Origin: Carnobacterium pleistocenium FTR1
GTDB taxonomy: Bacteria; Bacillota; Bacilli; Lactobacillales; Carnobacteriaceae
Direction: 5' to 3'
Length of the DNA stretch: 64,000 nt
Assembly (NCBI RefSeq): GCF_000744285.1
Contig: NZ_JQLQ01000002.1
Location: 248,001 to 312,000 of the forward strand
In this document: positions 9,253 to 15,457 of the stretch, piece by piece
Layout of the letters: every line of letters starts with the position of its first letter
Position numbering within the stretch: position 1 is the stretch's first letter
Notes under the pieces: model-generated
Seen by the model: only the letters and a program-made list of their open reading frames with translations
The model's database searches: none
What the model was told of the DNA's origin: nothing
Position numbers and translations under genes: made by a program

Positions 9253-10616
9253 TTTTTTCCAACCTCCAGTAAGGATTTTGCTTTATTCAATGTTTCTTGG
9301 TATTCCGTTGCAGGATCAGAATCATAAACGATTCCTGCACCTGCTTGAACATACGCCAGGTTGTCTTTTATTACCATTGTTCGAATAGCTAATGCTAGAT
9401 CCAAGTCTCCATTCAAATTAATGTACCCGATTGAACCAGAATAAACACCGCGTAAATTGTCTTCCAACTCATTTATAATCTGCATCGCTCGTATTTTCGG
9501 TGCACCTGACACGGTTCCTGCTGGTAGGGTGGTGGTCAGTGCATCCAATCCTGTCAGTCCATCTGCTAAGGTCCCACTAACTTCGGAGACAATGTGCATC
9601 ACATGCTGGAACCGTTCAATCGTCATATACTTATTTATTGAAATCGATCCAATCTGTGAAACGCGCCCCAAATCGTTCCGACTTAAATCTACAAGCATTT
9701 TATGTTCAGCACATTCTTTTTCATCTGAGAGCAAGTCTGCTGCATACGCATCGTCTGCTGCGATCGTTTCGCCTCTTGGTCGCGTTCCAGCAATCGGATT
9801 AGTGATGACCTTATTGCCTGTGACCCTGATTAAACTTTCCGGTGAGGCTCCAAGAACAATATACTCTTCGAAATCCACGTAAAACATATAAGGAGATGGA
9901 TTCGCTACTCTTAATTTTCGGTAAAACGTGAAGGGATCTACTTCAAACGGTGCTTTCATTCGTTGGGACAGTACGACCTGGAAGATATCCCCCTCAACGA
10001 TATGCTCTTTTGCCTTCTTGACCAGCTTCATAAAGCTTTCTCTATCATGAGAAGTCGAAAATTCAAGAGGCGTTAGTTCGCTCATCAGCTCTTCTGCTGG
10101 CTGTTGTATCATTTCTTCAAGGATTCTGATCTGCTGATCCAAATGTTCAATCCCATCAATCGCCAACGCTACGATAGTGACTTCCTGTTTCTTATGATCA
10201 AATACCACCAGTTCCTGATAAAACATCAAATGAATATCCGGCATATTGATTTCGTCTTTTAGTCGCTCACCAATTTCTTCGTATTCACGCACTGCGTCGT
10301 ATCCAACGTAACCAACTGCGCCTCCATAGAATGGAAAGGGCAAATCCAGTGATACTTGGGGAATATGCGCTTTTACAACGTTTAATGGCTTGTCATAAAA
10401 TGTTTCCTCATGGATTCCTTCTTTCACGATGACGATTTGCTCATTTCCGACGATTTCCTTATAGGGATCCATTCCGATAAACGAATACCGTCCTTTTTCC
10501 CCGTGCCCACTTGAACTCTCTAATATAAATTTCTTCTTGCCTTTCAATCGTTGAAATACCGAAATGGGCGTCAGCATATCTCCGTTGATTTGTTTCGTTC
10601 TATATTGAATACTCAT
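9249..10616 (-). CDS. trpE: Anthranilate synthase component I
   Basis: Converts chorismate to anthranilate with ammonia from TrpG. The protein has 455 residues. The N-terminal LESSSGHGEKGRYSFIGMDP segment contains the LES-type element linked to tryptophan feedback inhibition in TrpE, which argues against PabB. The chorismate-binding domain shows GDIFQVVLSQRMKAPF, NPIAGTRPRG, DLSRNDLGRVS and PAGTVSGAPKIRAMQII in order. The start is preceded by a long leader with a 33-codon ORF containing two Trp codons and a terminator, so expression is probably controlled by attenuation. Confidence 0.95.
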   Translation of the reverse strand: MSIQYRTKQINGDMLTPISVFQRLKGKKKFILESSSGHGEKGRYSFIGMDPYKEIVGNEQIVIVKEGIHEETFYDKPLNVVKAHIPQVSLDLPFPFYGGAVGYVGYDAVREYEEIGERLKDEINMPDIHLMFYQELVVFDHKKQEVTIVALAIDGIEHLDQQIRILEEMIQQPAEELMSELTPLEFSTSHDRESFMKLVKKAKEHIVEGDIFQVVLSQRMKAPFEVDPFTFYRKLRVANPSPYMFYVDFEEYIVLGASPESLIRVTGNKVITNPIAGTRPRGETIAADDAYAADLLSDEKECAEHKMLVDLSRNDLGRVSQIGSISINKYMTIERFQHVMHIVSEVSGTLADGLTGLDALTTTLPAGTVSGAPKIRAMQIINELEDNLRGVYSGSIGYINLNGDLDLALAIRTMVIKDNLAYVQAGAGIVYDSDPATEYQETLNKAKSLLEVGKK

Positions 10617-10807
10617 TTTCTTCTCCCCCGTTTAATTTAGTAAGGAACTCTTTACTGATCATTTCGTTCATGTGTCACGAATCAACGGTGAGCATTAATT
10701 GCTTTTAAAAAACACACTTCTTGATCGGAAACCCTATTTTTTCAGTCTCGCTAGTTCTCTGTAATGGGGTGGTTGACTATCTTACTCTTGATTATTGATT
10801 ATTTCGT

Positions 10808-10847
10808 AAAAAAAAAGACAGAAACCCATTTAAAATGAGTTTCTGCC
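10808..10847 (-). terminator. Attenuator terminator upstream of trpE
   Basis: Read on the minus strand, GGCAGAAACTCATT pairs with AATGGGTTTCTGTC and is followed by nine T. It lies about 190 bases before the trpE ATG, inside the leader. A competing hairpin TTCTGCTTAGGCAGAA (10841-10856) uses the 5' arm of the terminator and could act as antiterminator. Confidence 0.8.
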
Positions 10848-10973
10848 TAAGCAGAATACAGCTATTCACAGATTTTAGATTGGTCCCCCGCCCATTGTTG
10901 AAAAAAGCGAGTAACCTAAAATTAGCTACAGCTATACCTTGTATTTATCGAAGAATCACTCATTACGATTCAC

Positions 10974-11075
10974 TCATTCAATTTTTGTGCAGCGCCAATA
11001 ACCAGCGCGTACGTCGACGCCTTGGTTTTGCCATGAATAGTGCACAGTCAAATTGATAAATGAATTGTTAGTCAT
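10974..11075 (-). CDS. Trp leader peptide (33 residues, two Trp codons)
   Basis: ATG at 11075-11073, TGA at 10976-10974, and a near-perfect AAAGGAGGG ribosome binding site 7-8 bases upstream. The peptide contains HYSWQNQG and GYWRC, with Trp at positions 15 and 27. It follows a strong promoter (11124-11152) and precedes a terminator (10808-10847) in front of trpE. That arrangement matches a transcription-attenuation leader. The Trp codons are not adjacent, unlike classic trpL, so the mechanism needs testing. No T-box consensus (TGGNACC followed by the terminator) is seen; the nearest string is GGGGGACC near 10882-10889. Confidence 0.7.
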   Translation of the reverse strand: MTNNSFINLTVHYSWQNQGVDVRAGYWRCTKIE

Positions 11076-11123
11076 AATTGAGTGACCCTCCTTTCTTTTT
11101 AATAGTTTTCTTAATTTTTTCTC

Positions 11124-11152
11124 ATTATAACGAGTCCTTTTTTGAAAGTCAA
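11124..11152 (-). promoter_or_regulatory. Promoter of the trp leader-trpE-trpG transcript
   Basis: On the minus strand TTGACT (11152-11147), a 17-base spacer and TATAAT (11129-11124) give a near-consensus sigma-A promoter. Transcription would start near 11117, about 40 bases before the leader ATG. Confidence 0.85.
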
Positions 11153-11244
11153 CCGTAAAATTTTAGGATTCATGTACTTTTTGCATTGACACCGAAAAAA
11201 TTTAGAATCCAATTATTCATCTCATTATTTGTTCAATCAAGCTA

Positions 11245-11370
11245 GATGAAAAAATCGGAAAATAATTATAAAGTGTCTGGATCAACTGGTGGTAAACGAT
11301 TTAGAGTCGTTAAATGATAGTTCGTTAATTATTTTCATTTGTAATGTTTAATTTATTTTGTACAAACACC
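11245..11370. repeat. Direct repeat B, copy 1
   Basis: Bases 11257-11340 closely match 12258-12343, sharing AATAATTATAAA, CAACTGG, AAACGATTTA and TTCGTTAATTATTTT in the same order and orientation. Weaker similarity continues outward to about 11370 and 12382. The two copies flank the BacA-like gene and its leader. Confidence 0.75.
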
Positions 11371-11884
11371 ATACCATTACTGGCTCATATCGTTCTTCAA
11401 TTGTGTAATTCGGATTCTTTTCTTTCTCAAGCACATCCTCGCTAATGATCGTGTATTTCAAATTTTTCTTACAAAATCCTGACCAAGCTTTGAATTTGCT
11501 GTCTGAAAATTCAATGACAGTGTCTTCGTTTTTTAGGATTAGATATTTTTTTAAGAAAATAGTGGTTGCTGGATGAATCATTGCTCGGTTTTCAGAATAA
11601 TAGTTGTTTTTGACTAAAACCATCGGCTTGGTTTTTCGTTGAAAAACATCTACCAACTCAACTTTATCCCAATAATCATAATTAAACTCCTTCCAGCCAT
11701 ACTCTTTTCGGGCGCTTTTAAAAGCCACAGGAAATAACACGTATTGTTCAGCTAGTTTATGAATAGTGTGTAGTAGATTGTCAAAAGATGGATAGGCAAC
11801 AATACCATCGTTTTCTGACTGGAGCAAGGATTCTGCAACTGCATAACTATCCGTGCTGCTTGGTCCTAGCGTATGAATGATCAT
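11348..11884 (-). CDS. Prephenate dehydratase-fold protein, BacA (prephenate decarboxylase)-like
   Basis: A 178-residue protein beginning MIIHTLGPSSTDSYAVAES, the start of prephenate dehydratase and of BacA, the bacilysin prephenate decarboxylase. The PSFDNLLHTIHKL and KTKPMVLVKN segments resemble BacA more than classical PheA; the Thr-Arg-Phe catalytic motif of PheA and an ACT domain are not seen. It may act on prephenate, either supplying the missing dehydratase step or making a specialised product; this is inference. The start at 11884 is chosen because a G-rich site (GTGGGGGGA) lies just upstream; a longer frame begins at 11929. It sits behind a Phe/Tyr-codon leader peptide and terminator. 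Confidence 0.7.
   Translation of the reverse strand: MIIHTLGPSSTDSYAVAESLLQSENDGIVAYPSFDNLLHTIHKLAEQYVLFPVAFKSARKEYGWKEFNYDYWDKVELVDVFQRKTKPMVLVKNNYYSENRAMIHPATTIFLKKYLILKNEDTVIEFSDSKFKAWSGFCKKNLKYTIISEDVLEKEKNPNYTIEERYEPVMVWCLYKIN
11478..11582. repeat. Direct repeat A, copy 2 (inside the BacA-like gene)
   Basis: This part of the intact gene, together with 11345-11370, is the partner of the remnant at 8536-8662. The two copies lie in direct orientation on either side of trpEG and its leader. Confidence 0.8.
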
Positions 11885-11911
11885 CTCTTTTCCCCCCACT
11901 AAAATTATTAA

Positions 11912-11966
11912 AAAACGAAAAAACGCCACACACGATAGTCTATGAAAGAGTATCGAATGTAGCGTT
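11912..11966 (-). terminator. Attenuator terminator upstream of the BacA-like gene
   Basis: On the minus strand AACGCTACA pairs with TGTGGCGTT (one G-U pair), with inner arms CGATA / TATCG, followed by six T. It ends about 30 bases before the gene start, between it and the leader peptide, which is the expected place for an attenuator. Confidence 0.85.
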
Positions 11967-12003
11967 AGGTAAGTTCACTAATAGTATAATATCGGATTAG
12001 TTC

Positions 12004-12082
12004 GTTGCCCCTTCGATTTCTTTCAAAATCTATAGGGCAACTGTTGTTAGCAGCTTAAAAAGCTTTAGCCTCTATAGATTTT
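12004..12082 (-). promoter_or_regulatory. Mutually exclusive hairpin arms of the Phe/Tyr attenuator
   Basis: In the minus-strand RNA, CTATAGATTTT/AAAATCTATAG arms (12072-12082 and 12025-12035) form an 11-bp stem that starts inside the leader peptide just after the Tyr/Phe codons. GTTGCCC (12041-12035) can instead pair with GGGCAAC (12010-12004). The second stem threads through the loop of the first, so the two should exclude each other, as segments 1:2 and 2:3 do in classical attenuators. Confidence 0.65.
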
Positions 12083-12156
12083 CTCATAAAGAAGCTAAAA
12101 TAATAATTATTCAATTGTGAGTCCATTGCAGTTTGAAGTTTTGTTAGTAAGTTCAT
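12055..12156 (-). CDS. Phe/Tyr leader peptide (33 residues with YYFSFF)
   Basis: ATG at 12156-12154 after a GAGGAGAG site, TAA at 12057-12055. Residues 18-23 are Tyr-Tyr-Phe-Ser-Phe-Phe (codons 12105-12088), a cluster of the pathway end products. It follows a strong promoter, overlaps one arm of a stem and is followed by alternative hairpins and a terminator before the BacA-like gene. This is the layout of pheL/pheST-type leaders, in which ribosome stalling at starved codons permits read-through. Such leaders are uncommon in Lactobacillales, where T-boxes usually do this job. Confidence 0.8.
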   Translation of the reverse strand: MNLLTKLQTAMDSQLNNYYFSFFMRKSIEAKAF

Positions 12157-12208
12157 AGTGGTCTCTCCTCAATTGAGTATTATCAGCTGTTCGCCAACTG
12201 TGAGTCCA

Positions 12209-12237
12209 ATACTAGCAATTAAAAAAATCATTGTCAA
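12209..12237 (-). promoter_or_regulatory. Promoter of the Phe/Tyr leader transcript
   Basis: On the minus strand TTGACA (12237-12232), a 17-base spacer and TAGTAT (12214-12209). Transcription would begin near 12202, about 45 bases before the leader ATG. Confidence 0.8.
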
Positions 12238-12244
12238 CAACAAA

Positions 12245-12382
12245 ATGAAAAGATGTTTTGAAAAATAATTATAAAAGTGTGCGGAACAACTGGCTGCAAA
12301 CGATTTAAAGTCATTTTGAATAATTGTTCGTTAATTATTTTTATTGAACTTTAGGTTTTTTTTGTCTATACTTCAACACATT
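12245..12382. repeat. Direct repeat B, copy 2
   Basis: Partner of 11245-11370. The strong match is 12258-12343; the right part runs into the aroE promoter. With copy 1 it brackets the BacA-like gene and its leader, about 1 kb apart in direct orientation. Confidence 0.75.
12344..12372 (+). promoter_or_regulatory. Promoter of the aroE-aroK-aroQ-tyrA operon
   Basis: TTGAAC (12344-12349), a 17-base spacer and TATACT (12367-12372). The start point would be about 30 bases before the aroE ATG, leaving no room for a leader regulator on this strand. Confidence 0.75.
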
Positions 12383-12407
12383 ATCAAAAGATGGGAAGAG
12401 GTGCTTT

Positions 12408-13223
12408 ATGAACGTTTACGGATTATTCGGAGAATCACTTGTGCATAGCTACTCACCAAGCCTTCATAAATTGATTTATCAAAAAATAGGATTGGAGGCT
12501 GCATATCAGCTTTTTGCGTTTCCACCAACACAATTAAAGCAAGCAATGGACGGCATTAGGACGTTATCGATTAATGGAGTCAATGTCACGATGCCTTACA
12601 AAGAAGCCTCAATATCTTATTTAGACGAAATTGATTTATTTGCCCAAAAATTGGGTGCGGTAAATACGATTGAAAATGTAAATGGAAAATTGATTGGACA
12701 CAATACAGATTATGATGGCTTTGGTTTGATTTTGACTCGTAGGGGATGGGAGATAAGAGGGAAAATTGCAGTTATTTTAGGATCTGGCGGCTCCTCAAAA
12801 ATGGTTGAAGCCTACTTGATGGATCATGGAATCAAACGACTCTATATTGTTTCCCGAAATCCCGAGCGGTTTAAAAACACATCAAAAAAGAAGTATACCA
12901 ATTATGAAGAGGTGCAATCTTTAACAGGAGATTTTCTGATCAATACGTCACCTGTTGGGATGTATCCCAATAATAAAGCAACTCCTTTAAATGAAAAAAC
13001 AATTAAGAGATTTGATCGTTTGATTGATTTGATTTATAACCCTAGTGAGACAACTTTTTTAAGATTGGGACGGGAGAATAGCAAACAAACGGCCAATGGC
13101 CTGGATATGTTGGTGGGTCAAGCGGTTCGAGCAGTAGAAATTTGGGAGAACTGTTCGATTGATGAAAAAGTTACAGAAGAGCTGATTACTGAGTGGAAAA
13201 ACCAACAGGGTGAGAGCTTATGA
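12408..13223 (+). CDS. aroE: Shikimate dehydrogenase
   Basis: Reduces 3-dehydroshikimate to shikimate with NADPH. The protein has 271 residues. The shikimate-binding segments are GLFGESLVHSYSPSLHK and NVTMPYKEA (catalytic Lys); NTDYDGFG carries the catalytic Asp. The nucleotide-binding turn reads GSGGSSK in place of the usual GAGGAAR, and the adenosine-phosphate contacts look less canonical, so cofactor preference could differ. GAAGAGGTG precedes the ATG. First gene of a four-gene plus-strand operon; its stop overlaps the aroK start by four bases. Confidence 0.94.
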   Translation: MNVYGLFGESLVHSYSPSLHKLIYQKIGLEAAYQLFAFPPTQLKQAMDGIRTLSINGVNVTMPYKEASISYLDEIDLFAQKLGAVNTIENVNGKLIGHNTDYDGFGLILTRRGWEIRGKIAVILGSGGSSKMVEAYLMDHGIKRLYIVSRNPERFKNTSKKKYTNYEEVQSLTGDFLINTSPVGMYPNNKATPLNEKTIKRFDRLIDLIYNPSETTFLRLGRENSKQTANGLDMLVGQAVRAVEIWENCSIDEKVTEELITEWKNQQGESL

Positions 13224-13741
13224 AAACAAATATTGTATTGATTGGTATGACTGGAAGCGGGAAGAGCACTATTGGAGAAAAACTCAGTCAACAACTAGAG
13301 ATGCCATTTAAAGACATCGATTTGTTTATTGAACAAACGACTAAGCAGTCTATTCCGGAACTGTTTGAAGTGAGCGAAGCTCACTTTAGAGCACTTGAGA
13401 CGCTTGCTTGTAAAAAAATAGCAGCAACAGAAAATCACACGGTCATTTCGTGTGGTGGTGGAGTCGTTCTTGATCAGGAAAATATTCAGGCATTAAGAAA
13501 AACAGGCTGGATCGTATTCATTGATCGGCCGATTGAACACATTGTTAAGGATATCGAGATTGGGCATCGGCCATTATTAAAACAAGGTAAAAATAGACTA
13601 TACCAATTACACGAACAACGGTTTGAAATGTACAAATCATCAGCTGATTTCAGAGTGGAGAATCGATTCGCCTTAGAAGAGGTTATCCTTGAAATCAAGA
13701 ACAGCCTTCCAGAAACTATTGTGCAAAAAAGGAGAAGATAG
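13220..13741 (+). CDS. aroK: Shikimate kinase
   Basis: Phosphorylates shikimate at the 3-OH with ATP. The protein has 173 residues. The Walker A loop is GMTGSGKST (residues 9-17), KDIDLFIEQ supplies the substrate-binding Asp, SCGGGVV is the conserved Gly-rich loop, and the lid segment contains HRPLLK. The start overlaps aroE by four bases, and the stop lies one base before the aroQ ATG, which has an AAGGAGA site within the end of this gene. Cytosolic, part of the plus-strand shikimate/tyrosine operon. Confidence 0.95.
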   Translation: MKTNIVLIGMTGSGKSTIGEKLSQQLEMPFKDIDLFIEQTTKQSIPELFEVSEAHFRALETLACKKIAATENHTVISCGGGVVLDQENIQALRKTGWIVFIDRPIEHIVKDIEIGHRPLLKQGKNRLYQLHEQRFEMYKSSADFRVENRFALEEVILEIKNSLPETIVQKRRR

Positions 13742-13742
13742 C

Positions 13743-14192
13743 ATGAAAATCGTGATTATTAATGGACCAAATTTAAACTTTTTAGGTACCCGTGAACCTG
13801 ATATTTATGGCAGACAGACGTTAGATGAGATCGAAAATAGGATTCAGGAATATGCTGAAAGGCAAGAAGTAGCTTGTTCCTTTTTTCAAAGCAATTCTGA
13901 AGGGGAATTGATCGACCGGATCCAACAAGCACATATGGATAAGGCAGATGGAATCATTCTCAATCCTGCTGCATATACTCATTACAGCTATGCTATTCAC
14001 GATGCAGTGAAGTCAGTAAATGTGCCAACGGTTGAAGTGCATTTAAGTGCGATCCATGCTCGTGAGTCTTTCCGTAAAGAGTCTGTAGTAGCACCGGCTT
14101 GTGTTGGGCAAATATCAGGTTTTGGGGCAGTAGGTTACTTATTGGCTATTCAAGCCTTGAAAGAAGTCAGAAATAAAGGTGAAGAACAATGA
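13743..14192 (+). CDS. aroQ: 3-dehydroquinate dehydratase, type II
   Basis: Dehydrates 3-dehydroquinate to 3-dehydroshikimate. The 149-residue protein begins MKIVIINGPNLNFLGTREP, the type II signature with the active-site Tyr in DIYGRQ; NPAAYTHYSYAIHDAV and HLSAIHARESFR carry the catalytic Asn/His/Arg set. An open frame reaches back to 13689 inside aroK, but AAGGAGA at about 13729-13735 fits the ATG at 13743. The gene completes the pathway together with aroB, aroE and aroK in this window. Its end overlaps tyrA by four bases. Confidence 0.96.
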   Translation: MKIVIINGPNLNFLGTREPDIYGRQTLDEIENRIQEYAERQEVACSFFQSNSEGELIDRIQQAHMDKADGIILNPAAYTHYSYAIHDAVKSVNVPTVEVHLSAIHARESFRKESVVAPACVGQISGFGAVGYLLAIQALKEVRNKGEEQ

Positions 14193-15025
14193 ACATAGCA
14201 ATTGTTGGGTTAGGAGTTATTGGAGGTTCATTTGCTAAAGGCTTTAAGGCGGCTGGATACACCAATATTTACGGCATAGATGTCAATGAAGCAACCTTAG
14301 AAATAGCTGTAAATCAAGGGATGATCAAAGAGGGTTTTGTAGAGGCTAAAGATATTTTGCACGACATGGATATTATTATGATTTCTCTTTACCCGAATCA
14401 AATAGCGCCTTTTATTGAGCAGTACAAAAACTACTTGAAAGAGGGGGCCATTCTAACAGATGTGACGGGTGTTAAAACAACTATTATTGAAAAAGTACTT
14501 AATGTTCTTCCTTCAACAGTCGACTTTGTATTTGCTCATCCGATGCGTGGCAGTGAAAAAAAGGGAATCATTGGAGCAGACCATACACGATTTATAGGAG
14601 CGAATGCTTTGATTACCCCTATTCCAATAAATAAAGAAGCCTCTTTACAACTCATTGAAAAACTTTATAAAGAGGTTGGATTTAATCAAGTGACGCGCGT
14701 TTCTCCCGGAAAACATGATGATCAAATCGCATATGTCAGTCAATTGATGCATGTTTTGTCTGTATCCGTTGTAAACAGTCAACAAGCCTCAAAAGAAACG
14801 TTGACGTTTGCTGGAAATAGTTTCCAAGAACTTACAAGGATTGCCGATATCAATGCTGAATTATGGAGCGAACTCTTTTTAAACAATCGAATAGCTTTAT
14901 TAGCGTCGATTGAACAATTCGAAACTGAACTCAATGCTATGAAGCGTACACTAGCAGATAGTGATGAAGTTGAATTAAAGAACATCTTTAAAAAAGCTAC
15001 CAGGAAAAGAAGAGAATGGTATTGA
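14189..15025 (+). CDS. tyrA: Prephenate dehydrogenase
   Basis: Oxidatively decarboxylates prephenate to 4-hydroxyphenylpyruvate for tyrosine synthesis. The 278-residue protein starts with the NAD-binding loop GLGVIGGSFAKGF; HPMRGSEKKGI carries the catalytic His region, and SQLMHVLSVSV lies in the dimerisation domain. There is no C-terminal ACT domain, so feedback by tyrosine through ACT is not expected. Last gene of the aroE-aroK-aroQ-tyrA operon, followed by a hairpin. No classical pheA is present in the window. Confidence 0.93.
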   Translation: MNIAIVGLGVIGGSFAKGFKAAGYTNIYGIDVNEATLEIAVNQGMIKEGFVEAKDILHDMDIIMISLYPNQIAPFIEQYKNYLKEGAILTDVTGVKTTIIEKVLNVLPSTVDFVFAHPMRGSEKKGIIGADHTRFIGANALITPIPINKEASLQLIEKLYKEVGFNQVTRVSPGKHDDQIAYVSQLMHVLSVSVVNSQQASKETLTFAGNSFQELTRIADINAELWSELFLNNRIALLASIEQFETELNAMKRTLADSDEVELKNIFKKATRKRREWY

Positions 15026-15092
15026 GTAAAGAATCCTCTTTGTTATATCTGCTTTTTGGAGCACGTTCTAGAATAATCATTTAGATATAGGA

Positions 15093-15130
15093 GAGGGGGC
15101 TGGGGATTTTCTCCCAGTCCCCTCTTTAAT
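15093..15130 (+). terminator. Probable terminator of the aroE operon
   Basis: GAGGGGGCTGGGGA pairs with TCCCAGTCCCCTC, followed by TTTAATT. The stem is very stable but the T run is short. Confidence 0.65.
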
Positions 15131-15265
15131 TGAAAATAGCAACCTCTTTAGATACAAAAAAGTTCATTTGTCTATCTACGAATGTCGGACTCATGGGTTG
15201 TCAGAATAGACTGCTCATTTTTAATGCTTAAAGGTTACGGAAAGAACCTAATCACTTTTGGGAAC

Positions 15266-15401
15266 GATTGATAAAGAGCCCTTGTTTTTGATGCGACTAC
15301 ACATCAACATTCGATATAGAAGAAAGATTGTCATCATTGTTAAGCATTAAACTTAGATTAAGATTTAATTTACTTTCCTGGATATCTTGTTCCGGCAGTT
15401 G
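15266..15401 (-). pseudogene. Decayed fragment of a LysR regulator gene
   Basis: This stretch matches, with many substitutions and small gaps, an internal part of the LysR gene at 31980-32897 (around 32364-32515). Shared strings include GATTGATAAAGAGC, CTTGTTTTTG and TATCTTGTTC in the same order and orientation. No start, stop or long frame remains. It is the only recognisable content of the 15131-15457 gap. Confidence 0.7.
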
Positions 15402-15457
15402 AAAAGTAGTAAGATCTTTTTTTTATATCAAATATGCGACCATACATTCAACTGACT

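Noticed and set aside
9457-9882. 141-codon plus-strand open frame inside trpE
   Set aside because: It lies opposite a well-supported trpE frame and has no ribosome binding site or recognisable motif; an antisense shadow.
10870-10895. GGGGGACC string in the trpE leader as a T-box core
   Set aside because: The T-box core needs TGGNACC to pair with the tRNA acceptor end; here the T is replaced by G and the flanking CGCG is missing. A leader ORF with Trp codons explains the region better.
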